Positions 33,696 through 62,097 of a DNA stretch of 64,000 bases are shown here, piece by piece. A model generated the notes under the pieces. That model saw only the letters and a program-made list of their open reading frames with translations, was not told the origin of the DNA and did no database searches. Location: assembly GCA_018292915.2 (NCBI GenBank), contig JACVVK020000001.1, forward strand, positions 3,914,501 to 3,978,500, in the 5' to 3' direction. The position numbers and the translations under genes are program-made. The DNA comes from Batillaria attramentaria. Taxonomy: Eukaryota > Mollusca > Gastropoda > Batillariidae. Every line of letters begins with the position of its first letter. Positions within the stretch are counted from its first letter, which is position 1.

Positions 33696-33701
33696 AATAA
33701 A
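33696..33701 (+). terminator. Candidate VMAT polyadenylation signal
   Basis: AATAAA about 775 bp after the VMAT stop, beyond the 43-bp tandem array. If used, the whole array is in the 3' UTR. Other signals further downstream cannot be excluded. Confidence 0.35.
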
Positions 33702-34241
33702 TACAGACTAAGGGAGACCACTGCTTCTCTGTGTACAATTCTACATGTAGCCAGTGACAAGAGAGATTACTACTTCTCAAAAGAGGAGAAGCCCGTTTCT
33801 GGTGACATTTACTGCCTGGCAACAAATTAATACTCGCGAATGAATTTATAGCAAGTAGCATTCTGTAGTTTTTAAGAGTAAAATGGTGGATGTAGTTACT
33901 TGTTTCCTTATATAAACTCTAGCCAAAACGTTAAGCAACCCTGCTTTGAAATCCACATATTTTAATACCTCATAAATCATAAACAAACTCATAAAATCAG
34001 TTCATTCGCACTTGGTATCAACATATAGAGTCCCTTTGGCGAGCTGAATATCACAAAATAACCAAGCTGTCAACTCAAAGCACCATACTTCATTCCACAA
34101 AATAGGAATGATTTCTAGTGTTTCGCTTCTTCTTTAAAAAAAAAGTTTAAAATTGAGTGTGCAGAAAACAAAAAACAAACAAACAAACAAACAGAAAATG
34201 CTGCTCAGTTTTGCGTCTTTATCATGAAGAACAGATCACAT

Positions 34242-34450
34242 TCACACACAGTCGGTCACTTCCGCCCTGTTTTCTACTGTCAGTAATGGGTATAACACTC
34301 GCCTGATCTGAATCATCTCCCGACACCTCCTTGGCACACTGTGGACCAGCCGTTTGAGCTTTTCCTGATCCAAACTGTTCCACTCCTCTTGCACAGCCCT
34401 GGTGAGGTCAGCTAGGTTGTTCGGAGATGGCTGTCTGTAATGAATTGCAG
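34242..34450 (-). pseudogene. Tc1/mariner transposase C-terminal relic
   Basis: The - strand reads RQPSPNNLADLTRAVQEEWN, LKRLVHSVPRRCREMI, matching the last part of Tc1-type transposases (NNLxxLxxAxxEEW...SxPRR). The DDE catalytic region is missing upstream, so this is a dead fragment. It lies 1.3 kb downstream of VMAT. Confidence 0.78.
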
Positions 34451-34756
34451 AGTCCAAGCGTATTAGCACGAGAAAAAAAAAATGCATTGTTTTGTGAAAG
34501 GCTGCTTAACTTTTTGGCTCGAATTTAGAAGAATTTTTTTAAAGTCATACGAAGGTGGACTCGGGTGCTCTTGCAGTCATTTGTCAGACCTAGCGTTTGA
34601 GTTTCCGTGAAGTGTGAAGTCAGCAGGTGGGATATTTAGTTCCATCAGAAGTATTGGTTACACCGGATGATTGTTTAATTTGCATGATGAAACGACTGCG
34701 ATTGTTTGTGAATGGTAAGTGTGCGCACACTCTGACACCTCGCTGTGAAGACTTGC

Positions 34757-34830
<74 letters not shown>

Positions 34831-36091
34831 CCTGCTCCAGTACTGACAAATGTAGTAATGCCATTCTGTTTGATGGCGTCAGTGTTTTACTGTAATGTTG
34901 TTGTGGGAAAACGTATCTCTACGCCAGCAGAAAAAAAGTGTTAAATTCATTTCTTATGTAACAAGATTCGTTCTTGAAAGTAAATTGTCGGCGTTCTTGT
35001 GCGTAGTTACTAGTTATGAAAATGTATCTTCATTTTAGTTTGTTGTTGATTATGAGTCGATTTGCTTTTTCATGGCTGTAATTTGACCCAGAAATGTTCA
35101 ATTGCAAACAGTTGTATTTGATCAAATTCAAGTGTGTTCGATTCCGTGAAGCAGAGATCCTGTGAAGTGGACATTGTAATCGTAACCTTCGGTTTCATTT
35201 GACATGGTACATAATTATGAAGAGAGACCGCTTAGGCAGTTTCAGTCTGGTTTCATTGTCCAACATTACGTTTATGTCGTATCAGTCTTTGTTTTAAACT
35301 GGGGCCTGGATTTTCTTCTTTTTTTTTTTTTTTTTTTTTTGGTTTTGAGTCTGCTACGTGCAGTTTGAACTGAATGTTATGTCGACGTCATGTAATGCGG
35401 AATCGTTTGTGGAAACCTTATGTGATAAAATGAACAATTGGATAAGGCAAGCAACGAGTCTTGCAAGTGATAGGGATATAGTCTTGCAACTGATAGTCTT
35501 GCAAGGGATGAGTGCGTCTTGTATATAGCGATAAATATGGGGTTCTGTTCTTCGTGAATGTATTGTATATAAAACACGTTGCTGAATGATTTCATACGCG
35601 TTTGACTGCGCTTCATTTTCCACGTCATTTTCTCTTTTGAAATGTCCTATTGCTTTTCTTACAATTGTCCTATCATTTCATTGCCACAATGGACAACACA
35701 GGAGAAATGCTCTATGCTGTAATGTCAGCCAGGAGACATTTTCCCCGACTATAGTTGCCTCGTATATGAAGCCCATGTGTGAGTGTGCAGTCTGGATCGT
35801 TGTAGCTCAATGTGTTAAAGTCCTTGAAAGTTTGTGTCATCTGTCGCCATGCGGTGGACAGTCGTGTAACTTCTAGCAATAACTACTAAATACTCTAGAC
35901 ACATCCTTACACGTTTAACGATGCAGTACACAATAACATGACCTGTTCTCACAAAATGGTGAGTAACGAGACTTTTTTTTTTGTCAATACTGAGAGATTT
36001 AGAAAGAGGAGAAAACGCTGTTTAGTTTGATCTGATATAAGTATGGCATTTGTGCTACTAAAACTGTGGGTACAATTATCAACTGAAGGGG
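34451..36091. other. Intergenic DNA, no gene seen
   Basis: Contains (TG)n at 34760-34829 and a T run near 35318-35340. No conserved frame on either strand. It could include distal VMAT 3' UTR. Confidence 0.5.
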
Positions 36092-36250
36092 TGAGCCGGG
36101 ATGGCCGAATGGGAGAGCGTTGGACTTCCAGTGCTCGGCGCGTGAGTTCGATTCCCGGCTTTGGCCAAATATTTGTGGTGGCTTTTTCATCGTTGCCCCG
36201 TCTTTGATATCACCCGTATGTGGTGGAAAAGGACATTAAACCCCCACCCC
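36092..36250 (+). mobile_element. SINE family A, intergenic copy
   Basis: Head at 36092 (GGATGGCCGAATGGGAGAGC, box B GAGTTCGATTCCCG), core through GGTGGAAAAGGACATTAAAC. No long 3' extension. Confidence 0.85.
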
Positions 36251-36568
36251 CTGACAATTGCAGATGGTACTGATAAGGGTAGAGGACATGTAGTCTTACC
36301 CCGAGTTATCTGTGTTTTGCGTGAACTTCCAATGTGCGACTTGTTCACCATTTCGCGAGAACGGGCCATAACTTGTGGTGGTGCCACAACAAAAGCATCA
36401 TTTTTGTGTATAGTGTGCTGTACGTTTCACTATTCCCTGTGTCCCACACCCTGAATGCCTTTACATAAGTCGGCCAGGTAGATCTAAAACACGTGCGCAT
36501 GTTGTTTTTTTCTTTTTGTGTGTGTATGTACTGGCAAATGAACGTTCAAAGGGTGTGTCCGGTTATTT

Positions 36569-36602
36569 TTATGTTGTTTCCATAGTAATGGAAACAACAT
36601 AA
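36569..36602. repeat. Perfect 15-bp-stem hairpin
   Basis: ATGTTGTTTCCAT, a 4-base loop and its exact complement, plus two flanking paired bases. The right arm sequence recurs at 38349-38361. Confidence 0.8.
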
Positions 36603-36829
36603 TAGGACGGGCTAAAATTTCCACGTTCATAGGCAAGCATCTGTGGTACAAACGCACGTCACTGCCGATCTCCCGCAGAGACGATTATGCAAGTGTAACT
36701 CTGACAATGACGTAAGAAAACTTGCGTCATCGATGCTGACGCGTATGGTGTTCCGAACGCACTTCTCCTCCTCAGTGAGTGCCGTCTGTGCGGATGTGTG
36801 TGCGTGCGTGTGTGAATTGTGTCCGGGCC

Positions 36830-37430
36830 CGTTTCTTCGAAGATACTTAACCGAATGGTTTCAAATTTGGGGTATCCAAATTTATCAAAATGTTACATTA
36901 GACGATTCAAGCGTGTGATGATTGCTTAAGTGATTTGGGAGTTATCGCCCTTTTGAGACAAGTTGGTTGTCTTTCGTGTACAGGCGTAATATTTATTTAA
37001 ATCACTCAATTGTTTGGCAGTAGATAGCTTGAATACGGACTCTGAATTGACTCACTACTAGAAAATGGTCGCTCTTATAGTTTTCATGTAAACCGAGCCT
37101 GAGTTGACATTGCATGTGAACCCAGTTCAGATGCCTATTTCTCCGAAAATACTAAACCGATCGATTTCAAATTTGGGGTTTCTAAATGAATCAAGATTGT
37201 TGAATAGAAGGCCCGATCCAGGTACGATTGCACACATGATTTGCGAGTTATCGCCCTTTTCAAAAAAAGTGGCTTTCTGGCGTTTAAAGGCGTAATATTT
37301 ACCTAAACCACTCCATTTTTGGGACATAGATAGCATGAATACGGACTCTCAACTGAGTGAATTTTGGAGGTTGTCGCTTTTATACTTTTGGCGTAAACCG
37401 TACCTGATGAAAGTGCTGGTGAACACACTT
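36830..37430 (+). repeat. Two-copy tandem repeat, about 305-bp unit
   Basis: Copies from 36830 and 37138 share CGAATGGTTTCAAATTTGGG-like, GAGTTATCGCCCTTTT, GGCGTAATATTTA and GAATACGGACTCT blocks in order. Confidence 0.75.
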
Positions 37431-37845
37431 TAGATCTCAAAATCGCTCCTACTATACATAGATAATGAGCCTGGGGTGCCATAAAAAATATACAAAAAAA
37501 ATTAGAAAAATTCACCGCAGCCGTTGTCGTCAGTTGACTCGAAAATTTGTACTCGAAGCACATTTCCTTTACACAAGCCACACGCCTCACAAACATCGCA
37601 GAAAAGGCACACGCGCACTGACGCAAAACTGTATCAGCGTCAGTTTGCCGACGTCATGTTTGATTGACGTGGGGGTGTGTCGTCACTTTTCGGAAGTTCT
37701 CTATTTGTAGACGGGGAAAGCGGGAGTTTCATTGATGTAGTGAGCTTTGTTTTTCCCACTGACTCTCACTCAATAGCATAGTAGAGTGAGAGAACACCAC
37801 ATAGGTCTCAATGGAGCACATGCACAAACGCGGCTCGCGCAAGTC

Positions 37846-37848
<3 letters not shown>

Positions 37849-37882
<34 letters not shown>

Positions 37883-37921
37883 GCGCGCGTATGTCTGTGT
37901 GTGTCTGTGTGCGCGCGCGCG
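37849..37921 (+). repeat. (TGCG)n and (CG)n alternating tract
   Basis: About nine TGCG units, a CG run, then TGTG and a second CG run: alternating purine-pyrimidine DNA rich in CpG. Confidence 0.9.
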
Positions 37922-38203
37922 CAGCAGACATAACACATAGTGAAAAAACGTTCGCCGCGCAGACTTGTCTGTTAAACACATTGAGCCGGTATAAATTCGA
38001 TCTTTACACTGCGCAGCAGCAACACTTCAATTTTCATGGGGCTGCTTTCATTGCAAGAATTGTATCCGAGTCAAAGTTATTACGTCAAATGTATTATGCG
38101 TCATCCCAATGAGGAAAACGTCATAGATTTCAAAGAAAACAACTTGACGTCTCTCCTCCAAAACCAAGATTGGTCTGACAAGCCCGGTCAGTTGTTTCCA
38201 TTG

Positions 38204-38223
38204 AGAGAGAGAGAGAGAGAGAG

Positions 38224-38272
<49 letters not shown>

Positions 38273-38293
38273 TGTGTGTGTGTGTGTGTGTGT
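38204..38293 (+). repeat. (GA)n and (TG)n microsatellite
   Basis: Compound array, intergenic. Confidence 0.95.
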
Positions 38294-39113
38294 CCTCCCG
38301 TATACATGGCATTACAAAAGAACGACCGTGACGACAGCAGGTGATTAAATGGAAACAACATATTGGGCTGGTCAGTGGCCATCTTGTTTGGTTTGTGTTT
38401 GTTTGTTTTTGGAAAGTCATTGCTGTGTAATTGTACTTGATGATTTTCTGTCACATTATCACATGACCTCGAATAGAACAGTGGGACGAAAGTGTGGTCT
38501 GTGCCACGCCTGCAACATGCATGGGTGTATACCCAATAGTAAATGATATTATACATAGGTACAAAATTACCAAGTAGTCGTTGCAGCTACAAGGGAGAGA
38601 ACTGTGCCTAGATCTGGGATCTGCTAGATCTAGTGATGACTCTTTCCATCAAGCGCAGTTCTGTCCCTTGCAGCGTCCACTTCCCTTTGAGTTATACATT
38701 GGTAGCCTACACCTGAATTGAAACGACCCTGAATCTCGTCTGTTCCTTCAGTTTATTTGGTCTCTGGTTTCAGTTACATGGTTACGCTAATAACAGGAAG
38801 CAGTATATATAGCGCCATTTGTACAGTGCCGTGCACAACCATGGCGAAGCTCTTGTGGTGCGTGAACATTTTGTACATAATGACTTATTAGCACGAGTTT
38901 GATAAATGTATATTGTTGAGAATGTTTATGGAGACAAGACGCTTGCATTCATCGTTACTTTGCGGACCTTCTTTGAGTTGAATCATTGCTTCGTCCTCCT
39001 CACAAGCCATTTGCTGTGATAGACCGGTAGCACGTGCATTTGTGTATGTGTCTGTATGTCCGTTCCCATGCTTTGCCCTTCCTTGCCCTTTATTTATTGT
39101 TATTGTTTAGAAA

Positions 39114-39660
39114 GACAGAGAGAGAGGGCCCATGAAAGTAATTGTGTATAAGATGATACTTTTTGGGTAATTAGCGATTATTTAAGTTTGGCATAACCGT
39201 TATGATTCAGAGAGAGTCAGTGAATGTAGTTTTGAATAGGATGATACTTTTTTGTAAGTTTGCGATGATTTGATTTTTGCAGAACCATTATAATGATTCA
39301 GAGAGAGTCCACGGATGAAGTTATGATTAAGATGGTACTTTTTGTAATTTTGCGATGATTTGATTTTGGCAGAGCCATTATAATGATTCAGAGAGAGTCC
39401 ACGGATGTAGTTATGATTAAGATGATACTTTTTTGTAATTAGCGATTAATTGATAATGGCAGAGCCATTATGAAGATTCAGAGAGAGTCCATGAATGTAG
39501 TTTTGAATAAGATGATGACTTTTTGTAATTAGCGATTATTTGATTTTGGCAGAGCCATTATAATGATTCAGAGAGTCCATGGATGCGTTTGTAAGATGAA
39601 ACCTCTTTTTGTAATCTGCGATTGTTTCACTTTGGCTGGAGTCATTGTAATGATTCATTG
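39114..39660 (+). repeat. 90-bp tandem repeat, about six units
   Basis: GATTCAGAGAGAGTC begins at 39204, 39295, 39385, 39475 and 39565, with decayed first and last units. Each carries AAGATGATACTTTTTGTAAT and a GCAGAGCCATTATAATG end. Confidence 0.9.
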
Positions 39661-40326
39661 TGTGTTATCTGTCGACATTCACTGTTTAGAAAAAAGATGT
39701 GAGCTTTGAATCGTTTGTCTCTGTCGCCGGTGTCACATATATATTGTTTATCATATATTGTTTATCCAACAACTAATTATACTTTTACAGCAGTCTTCTT
39801 CCTCTCTCTGCTGGCCCCCATCCCAGTCCCAGTCCCTCAGTTTTCCTTCCCTAACCGCGCCACGATGTACCTTCATTTATAGCAAGCATACATCAATCCT
39901 GGCATCGCTAGTGTATATGGATACATCCAGCTTTTTTTCTAGTCATGAGTGTATTGAAGACGGATGGAGAAGACCGCGCTTTGTTTCTGTTGGGGTGGCT
40001 AAGCAGAGTGTCGAACAAAGGAAATCCGTTGGTTCAAATTTTTGCTTCGGACAGGAGACATTGTTTGGAGGTTTTCTACGATCAGCAATTAGCATAATCG
40101 TGAAGGCGATACTGTCCAAACGTGTTGATAATTATATGTGATAAAACTGAAGTATCCCAAGGTTACCCACAAAATGGCTTGTAGCGACCAAAAGCGCAAA
40201 CTGTGCAAAGAACCACCACGGCTCATGTAATCCCTGATGCCATGGCGCTGATTTAAAAAAACAAACAAACAAACAACAAAAACACCTCTATTTCTACCAA
40301 GTAAGTTTGGTTTTATGCACAAGTGG

Positions 40327-40327
<1 letters not shown>

Positions 40328-40386
<59 letters not shown>
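40328..40386 (+). repeat. (CA)n microsatellite
   Basis: About 29 units, intergenic. Confidence 0.95.
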
Positions 40387-40393
<7 letters not shown>

Positions 40394-40662
40394 CATGTAT
40401 GCATGTAAATTTAAATGTGGTTTAGTGGGAGTGTTGCACTTTGATTATACTCGTGTTTGCTGCACAGAAGAGCCGTTAAAGAACCGTAAATCTTGTCTGT
40501 TCTTGGCATACATCGCAAAGACAAAATAAGAGTCAAACACGTGAGATACTCGTGCGCGGTACGAAATGTGTCTAAAAAGTCTTTTCTTCATTTGCTGTAT
40601 GTACCAGGTAGTGGAGAATGAGTCTAAAACTCCGAATAACAACCGACCTTCCCTCTCGACCT

Positions 40663-41022
40663 GAGATCGCCGAACCGTATCTCGTACTCCGTCTTCATTA
40701 CACTCCTGGGCCCGTATGTGATAGTCGAGGTTAGGGCTTTTAGCCCCGGGTTAGAGTCTAACCTCGAACTAAACTAGTTCCAGGGTTTTTTTGTTGTTTT
40801 TTTTAAATCAAGAAGCGGGTCCATTCCAGCAAGGTGCCTAAGCCGTTATAGAAGGATTTTTTTCTTCCTTGCTTCGCTTCCTTTTGTATTTAATTTTGCT
40901 TTTGGGTTTCTTTTGTCCTAGTCTGGGTTAGGCCTGTAGCCGTGGGTTAAATTAACCTTGACTTTTACATACGGGCCCCGAGATCGCCGAACCGTATCTC
41001 GTACTCCGTCTTCATTACACTC
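40663..41022. repeat. 43-bp perfect direct repeat flanking MITE D copy 3
   Basis: 40663-40705 and 40980-41022 are identical (starting GAGATCGCCGAACCGTATCT). Bases immediately outside differ. Confidence 0.9.
40708..40978 (+). mobile_element. MITE family D, copy 3
   Basis: Ends GGGCCCGTATGTGATAGTCG and CTTTTACATACGGGCCC. It is flanked by a perfect 43-bp direct repeat at 40663-40705 and 40980-41022. Confidence 0.83.
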
Positions 41023-41277
41023 TTGGTCTAGCCCTATGTGATGACCAACATATTGAACTTTGCATGTGGATGCCCACAGTTCTGTACTGAAAGGATCAGT
41101 AGGATATGTGTAGTTGGAAAGAGAAAGTTGTAATGCCACTTCATGTGTATTTGTCAAGTGACAAATGGCAATCTGCTCGGTAGAGTAATGATACGCTCCA
41201 TGCTTTCCAGCATATAGGAAGCAGGATGGATTAGAATATTAAAATAGCACGACCCTTGCAAAAATGAGTTCGGAGTT

Positions 41278-41280
<3 letters not shown>

Positions 41281-41351
<71 letters not shown>
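41281..41351 (+). repeat. (TG)n microsatellite
   Basis: About 35 uninterrupted TG units, intergenic. Confidence 0.95.
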
Positions 41352-41356
<5 letters not shown>

Positions 41357-41867
41357 CTGAACACACGCATCGGTGTGAACACAAATAGAACTGTTGCGCG
41401 TGTGCACGCGTATTCACTAATAACAACCACGTTGATCTCAAAGCCCAAATGGACTTCATAATACACATAGGCGCTAACCTCCCCAGACCCCCCCCCCCCC
41501 ACACACACACACACACCATATTTTTTACATATTTCTACCAAGCTTAACCAGTTTATAAAAACATCATTAATCACAGGTAAATTTGAAGTTCCATGGAACA
41601 CATGATTCACTTAAATATTTTGCTTGCGTCAACTTGATCACATTCTCGGACGCTAAAACTTGAAATAAAATATAAAAAAGCTGTTTAGAATGCACATACA
41701 TTGTTTCATCGGAGTCGTGTAAAACATATACTGAAATAACTGTCAATCATGAGATAATAATAATAATAATAATTATTATTATTATAATCAGCATATTCAC
41801 ATTGTCTGATTAAGCAAACTGCTCCCATAAGAGCAAACCTCGAATCTGCATGACCCGAAAGCAGACT

Positions 41868-42170
41868 GTTGTAGAGATCGCGAAAAGCCACTGCATTTCG
41901 ATGGAAATTTCTAGACCCTCCCAGAACATGCTGGTGCAGTAACGTCAGTAGATTACGTCACCTTGGAAAGATTTCGAACTTGCCATTAAGTTGAGGAGTG
42001 TTCTAGATCTGACCTGCTTAGTATAATTATAAGCAGCCCTGCACAGCGTTCTGGGTTCTTCTTCTTTCATGAATTTGTTCTCCGCGCATCGTCGGTTAAT
42101 AAACTATTGGAGTTGTATTCTGTTGTATCCCGTGTCTTCTCTGCGAGTGCACGAAGAGAGCGACATAGCA
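41868..42170 (+). mobile_element. Possible solo LTR
   Basis: A TG...CA-like segment with TATAATTATAAGCAG, GGTTAATAAACTATTGG and a T-rich end looks like an LTR promoter/polyadenylation layout. No matching target duplication was found. Confidence 0.25.
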
Positions 42171-43173
42171 GGAGCAAAATACAACACAAACTAATGCATA
42201 CATTTGTTCGAGAAACTCACTGATTGTGTCGAACACATTTGTATCCCTTCGGAACCCACAAATCAAATTTATAAACTTTCATACACCGGTAATTGATCAT
42301 CACATGTATGAGGTATGTATGGTATGTATGTTTACAAAGAACCAAGCCTTTGCTAATTATTAAACGGTATGGTCACTGTTGGTGCATATTTGGTCAAAAA
42401 ACAAATGACCCCCTGGTGGCCTTTTACGTCATTATAATACGTAAATTACGTATCTTTTGACGTCGGTCTCATTTTTACAACATTTTGACGTTCGTATAAA
42501 GGAAACACATTTGTCGAAATATCAAAGGCATGAAGGGCGTTGCATTGGGATTTTTTTAATGATTCTCTAAAAAAAAAAAAAAAATGCACCTTAGGTACGT
42601 ACACATTGTCTCTGACCACATGTGCGTAAGCTATACTCGCTGTCTCTGACCACAATGTACCCAGGTACTCTTCCCCAGATAATTTCATGTTCTTTTTTCA
42701 GAAATAATAATAATAATAATATATCGCCTGGTCTCGCCTCACTAAACTGACTGAGGGATTAGGTACAAGACTGGTAAGTGCTTTGTGGTCGAGGACACAT
42801 CTGTTGTTGTTGCACAGGGAAATGTAAAGTGTAGTCTTAGGTAATGGGCCACTGCAAACGGCTTGACAGTCTCCACACCGTATTAATATTTCAATAAACA
42901 GTATCAATAGCTTGTAGACACCAGATGGTATCTGCAAGGGAAAAAACAGCAACAGCCAACCAACCGAACAATAACAACAACTTCCATTGGCTTGATTTCA
43001 TCGGGAATGATTAAATTCTGCTGAGATCAAATCCTTTTTGCAAAGCCGAGACTACACCAGTGTCCGCCAGATTTGACCAAAACAGTTTATCCATTTCAGA
43101 TATGTTGCTACCAGTTGATGTAACCGGCTTCGCCCGGGCTGATGATGTGATAATTGTGTATAATAAGTGATTA

Positions 43174-44425
43174 CTGGTCTCCCTGTGTGACGATACCTGG
43201 TGGTAAAGGACGTTACACTGCGATTTCCGAGATGTTTTCCCACCAGATTGTGTTCGGGATACCGCTGAGGATAGCCAGGGCTGATGATGTGATCTGCCTA
43301 GCAAGTGTTTTCAGAGGCGCGTTCAGTTAGCTTAGCGGCTACGTAGGAAAGCGAGGAAAGCTAGCGAGGCCGTTCAGTTGAGCGTAGCCAGGCTAGCCCC
43401 TAGCGTAGGAAAAGTAGAAGCCCGCAGAGGTGCTAGCTTCGGCTAGCTTCTCATTTCAAGATGGCGTCCGTTCGTGTGTGTGGCTTCAATTTTTTTCAAC
43501 TGTTTGATTTTTAAAGATCGATGGGGACCGCATCATAAATGATATGACCGTTGTGTATCAGGCTTGATCTGTACCAACTTATTATCCAGTTTAATTTGCT
43601 GAATCCTGTTAGGGACGTTCATAAATCATTTCTAAGCCAGCGTTTCCTTTGTTCGCGTTCAGCGTTCACGGCGCTCAGCGCTGGTTGTTGCTTAACTGAC
43701 GAAGTCTTTCATATGCGCGTCAGTCTAGGTTTCTGTCTTTGGCCCTGCTTCTCTTCACTCAACATGCAAAACATCTTGTCTGTGACTTGCATCATGCTTA
43801 CGATCGCCCCCTCAACAGCATTATAGCAAAGTTCTTGTTTAAGAAGTTCCTTCACAACGCCAACGCTCACGCTTTCCGCCATTTTGAAAATGCTCGCACC
43901 GCTAGCGCCGTTCAGTTGACTGCTAGCTTTCTCCCTTTTGCGATCGCTACGTCGACCTAGATATCTAGCTCAACTGAACGCGCCTCTGGTCTCCCTGGTG
44001 GTGGAGAAAGATGTTAAACTCCGATTTTCCAAGATTTTTTTCCCCCGCTGTAATGTTTCTGGGGTCCCCTTAGTACAGTCACCAATTCTGATCGCAGTGT
44101 GACTGTGAGAACTCTAAATTGCGTTTTCTGGCCTCGCTGTTCGGCGATACGTGGTGGAAAAGGACGATGAAGTCCAATTTTCCGAGACGTTTTTCAGCCA
44201 TAATGTATCCGGGGTCCCCCTGAGTGCAGCCACGAATTTTGATCGCGATGTGAGAGCTCTAAATAATTGTATTTTCTGGTCTCCCCGTTTGGCGATACAT
44301 GTTGAAAAGGGCGTTAAACTTGCATTTTCTATTTTTTTTTTTTTTTTTTAGCCAGACCGAGCCCGGGGTTTCCCTAAGTACACCCACCCATTATGGTCGC
44401 GATTTGAGAACTCTGCTAGGTTTTA
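43174..44425. repeat. Tandem repeat, about 145-bp unit, downstream of SLC23 stop
   Basis: Units start with CTGGTCTCCC at 43174, 43985, 44128 and 44276; the 670-bp MITE at 43315-43986 splits the first from the rest. Each unit contains a GGTGGAAAAGGACGTTAAAC-like stretch, as in SINE A. It ends about 50 bp from the SLC23 stop. Confidence 0.8.
43315..43986. mobile_element. MITE-like element with long imperfect inverted ends
   Basis: Left end AGAGGCGCGTTCAGTTAGC, right end reverse-complementary (CAACTGAACGCGCCTC). Similarity of the arms extends about 150 bp inward to ATGGCG-containing segments. No transposase frame inside. It interrupts a tandem array downstream of SLC23. Confidence 0.75.
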
Positions 44426-44476
44426 TCGCGCACACATGAACAAATACTGTCCATTTACGTATAGAGAGAAGTTCCC

Positions 44477-60834
<16,358 letters not shown>

Positions 60835-61104
60835 CGTTGCTGCTTGTAAGTCGGTCACCCACTACACTCTCAGTCGGCAACAGCAAAACGAAACTGGTGT
60901 TAGATAAATAAAACTTAGCCTTCACAGCAGTAAACAAGTTTACCGCGCGGCACAGTGCCGGCAGAGCAACCACCACACACGTCCCTCCATTCACAGCTAA
61001 AAACACAAGCGTATGTATATAGATATCAGTATAGAGAGGGGGCTTGCAAACACGTGTTTACCACCAGACTAAATTCATAGCAAGTGCCGGCTGCTGCGGA
61101 GGAG

Positions 61105-61112
61105 TTTATATA
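61105..61112 (-). promoter_or_regulatory. TATA-like box upstream of SLC23
   Basis: TATATAAA on the - strand in a CCCTATATAAACTCC context. Initiation about 30 bp downstream would give a 5' UTR near 240 bp to the ATG at 60834, if no 5' intron intervenes. No transcript evidence. Confidence 0.4.
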
Positions 61113-61444
61113 GGGAAACGAAACAATCACATGACCTAGGGTTACCTTGTGTTGCGGATGCTGGCAGCTGACCGAAATTTTACTAACGTAGCACTTGCCA
61201 GCCTCGGCTCCTTATTGTGACGAAACTGAGCGAGCGAGCGAGCATGCGGCCAGTGTGTGAAACGCGGTCTGGGGCGCTATGCTTGTACAGTGTTTAGGAT
61301 ATCCCATACATTTATCCTAAATGCCCAAGGATGTTACACGTCAGTGACACAGGGTCAGTGCGTGGTTTTAAGGCTTTTCGTCTTCAGCCCACCGCGAAGA
61401 GGTGTTTGCATGCGCGCTAGTGCGTGTGTTTGACACTGTTTGTG

Positions 61445-61448
<4 letters not shown>

Positions 61449-61520
<72 letters not shown>
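61449..61520 (+). repeat. (TG)n microsatellite upstream of SLC23
   Basis: About 36 units, roughly 340 bp upstream of the TATA-like box. Confidence 0.95.
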
Positions 61521-61522
<2 letters not shown>

Positions 61523-61920
61523 GGGGGAGGGGGGGGATAACACTCACGAATCTCTTGTTTGGAAATGAAGCGGTTCTCCTTGTAGACATAGCCATGGGTT
61601 TTGCTTGTAATATTGGAGGAATCCCGTCAGCGCAACCGTGCCTTATTGCTTTCAGGATCAGCAGCAAATCTCTGCACCCAGGCTATAAATATACCTCGGA
61701 TAACATATATAGATACATGCACGATACAAAGCTCACCGTAACCCACCGTGACCTAGATACGAGCCTCTGGCATGTGACTTGACACGATTTCAGCGGCTGT
61801 TTTCTTCCAAAGAAAAACTCTTCTACAACGTTGTTCTGCATCGCCAGACGCAGGTTTTTCCCACCACAAAGCCGTGAGTGGAAAGATAGCAGCAGTGGGA
61901 AATGTTTTCCTTTTTTTTTT

Positions 61921-62007
61921 TTTTTTTTTTTTGCATGCAATATTTTTTTTGTTTATATATATATATATATATTATATAAACAAAAAAAATATTGCATGCA
62001 AAAAAAA
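61921..62007. repeat. AT-rich long palindrome
   Basis: Arms TTGCATGCAATATTTTTTTT and its complement with (TA)n between; each arm is over 30 bp. A third partial copy of the AACAAAAAAAATATT edge lies at 62040. Confidence 0.85.
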
Positions 62008-62097
62008 TAAAATATATATATATAAACAAAATATATATAAACAAAAAAAATATTTTGGGATTCTTTTGGGATTCGACCCTGCAACCATGCGAATTAA

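Noticed and set aside
33331..33861. 176-residue - strand frame after VMAT
   Set aside because: Its repeated peptide arises because the 43-bp unit (three units equal 129 bp) is read through; no homology seen.
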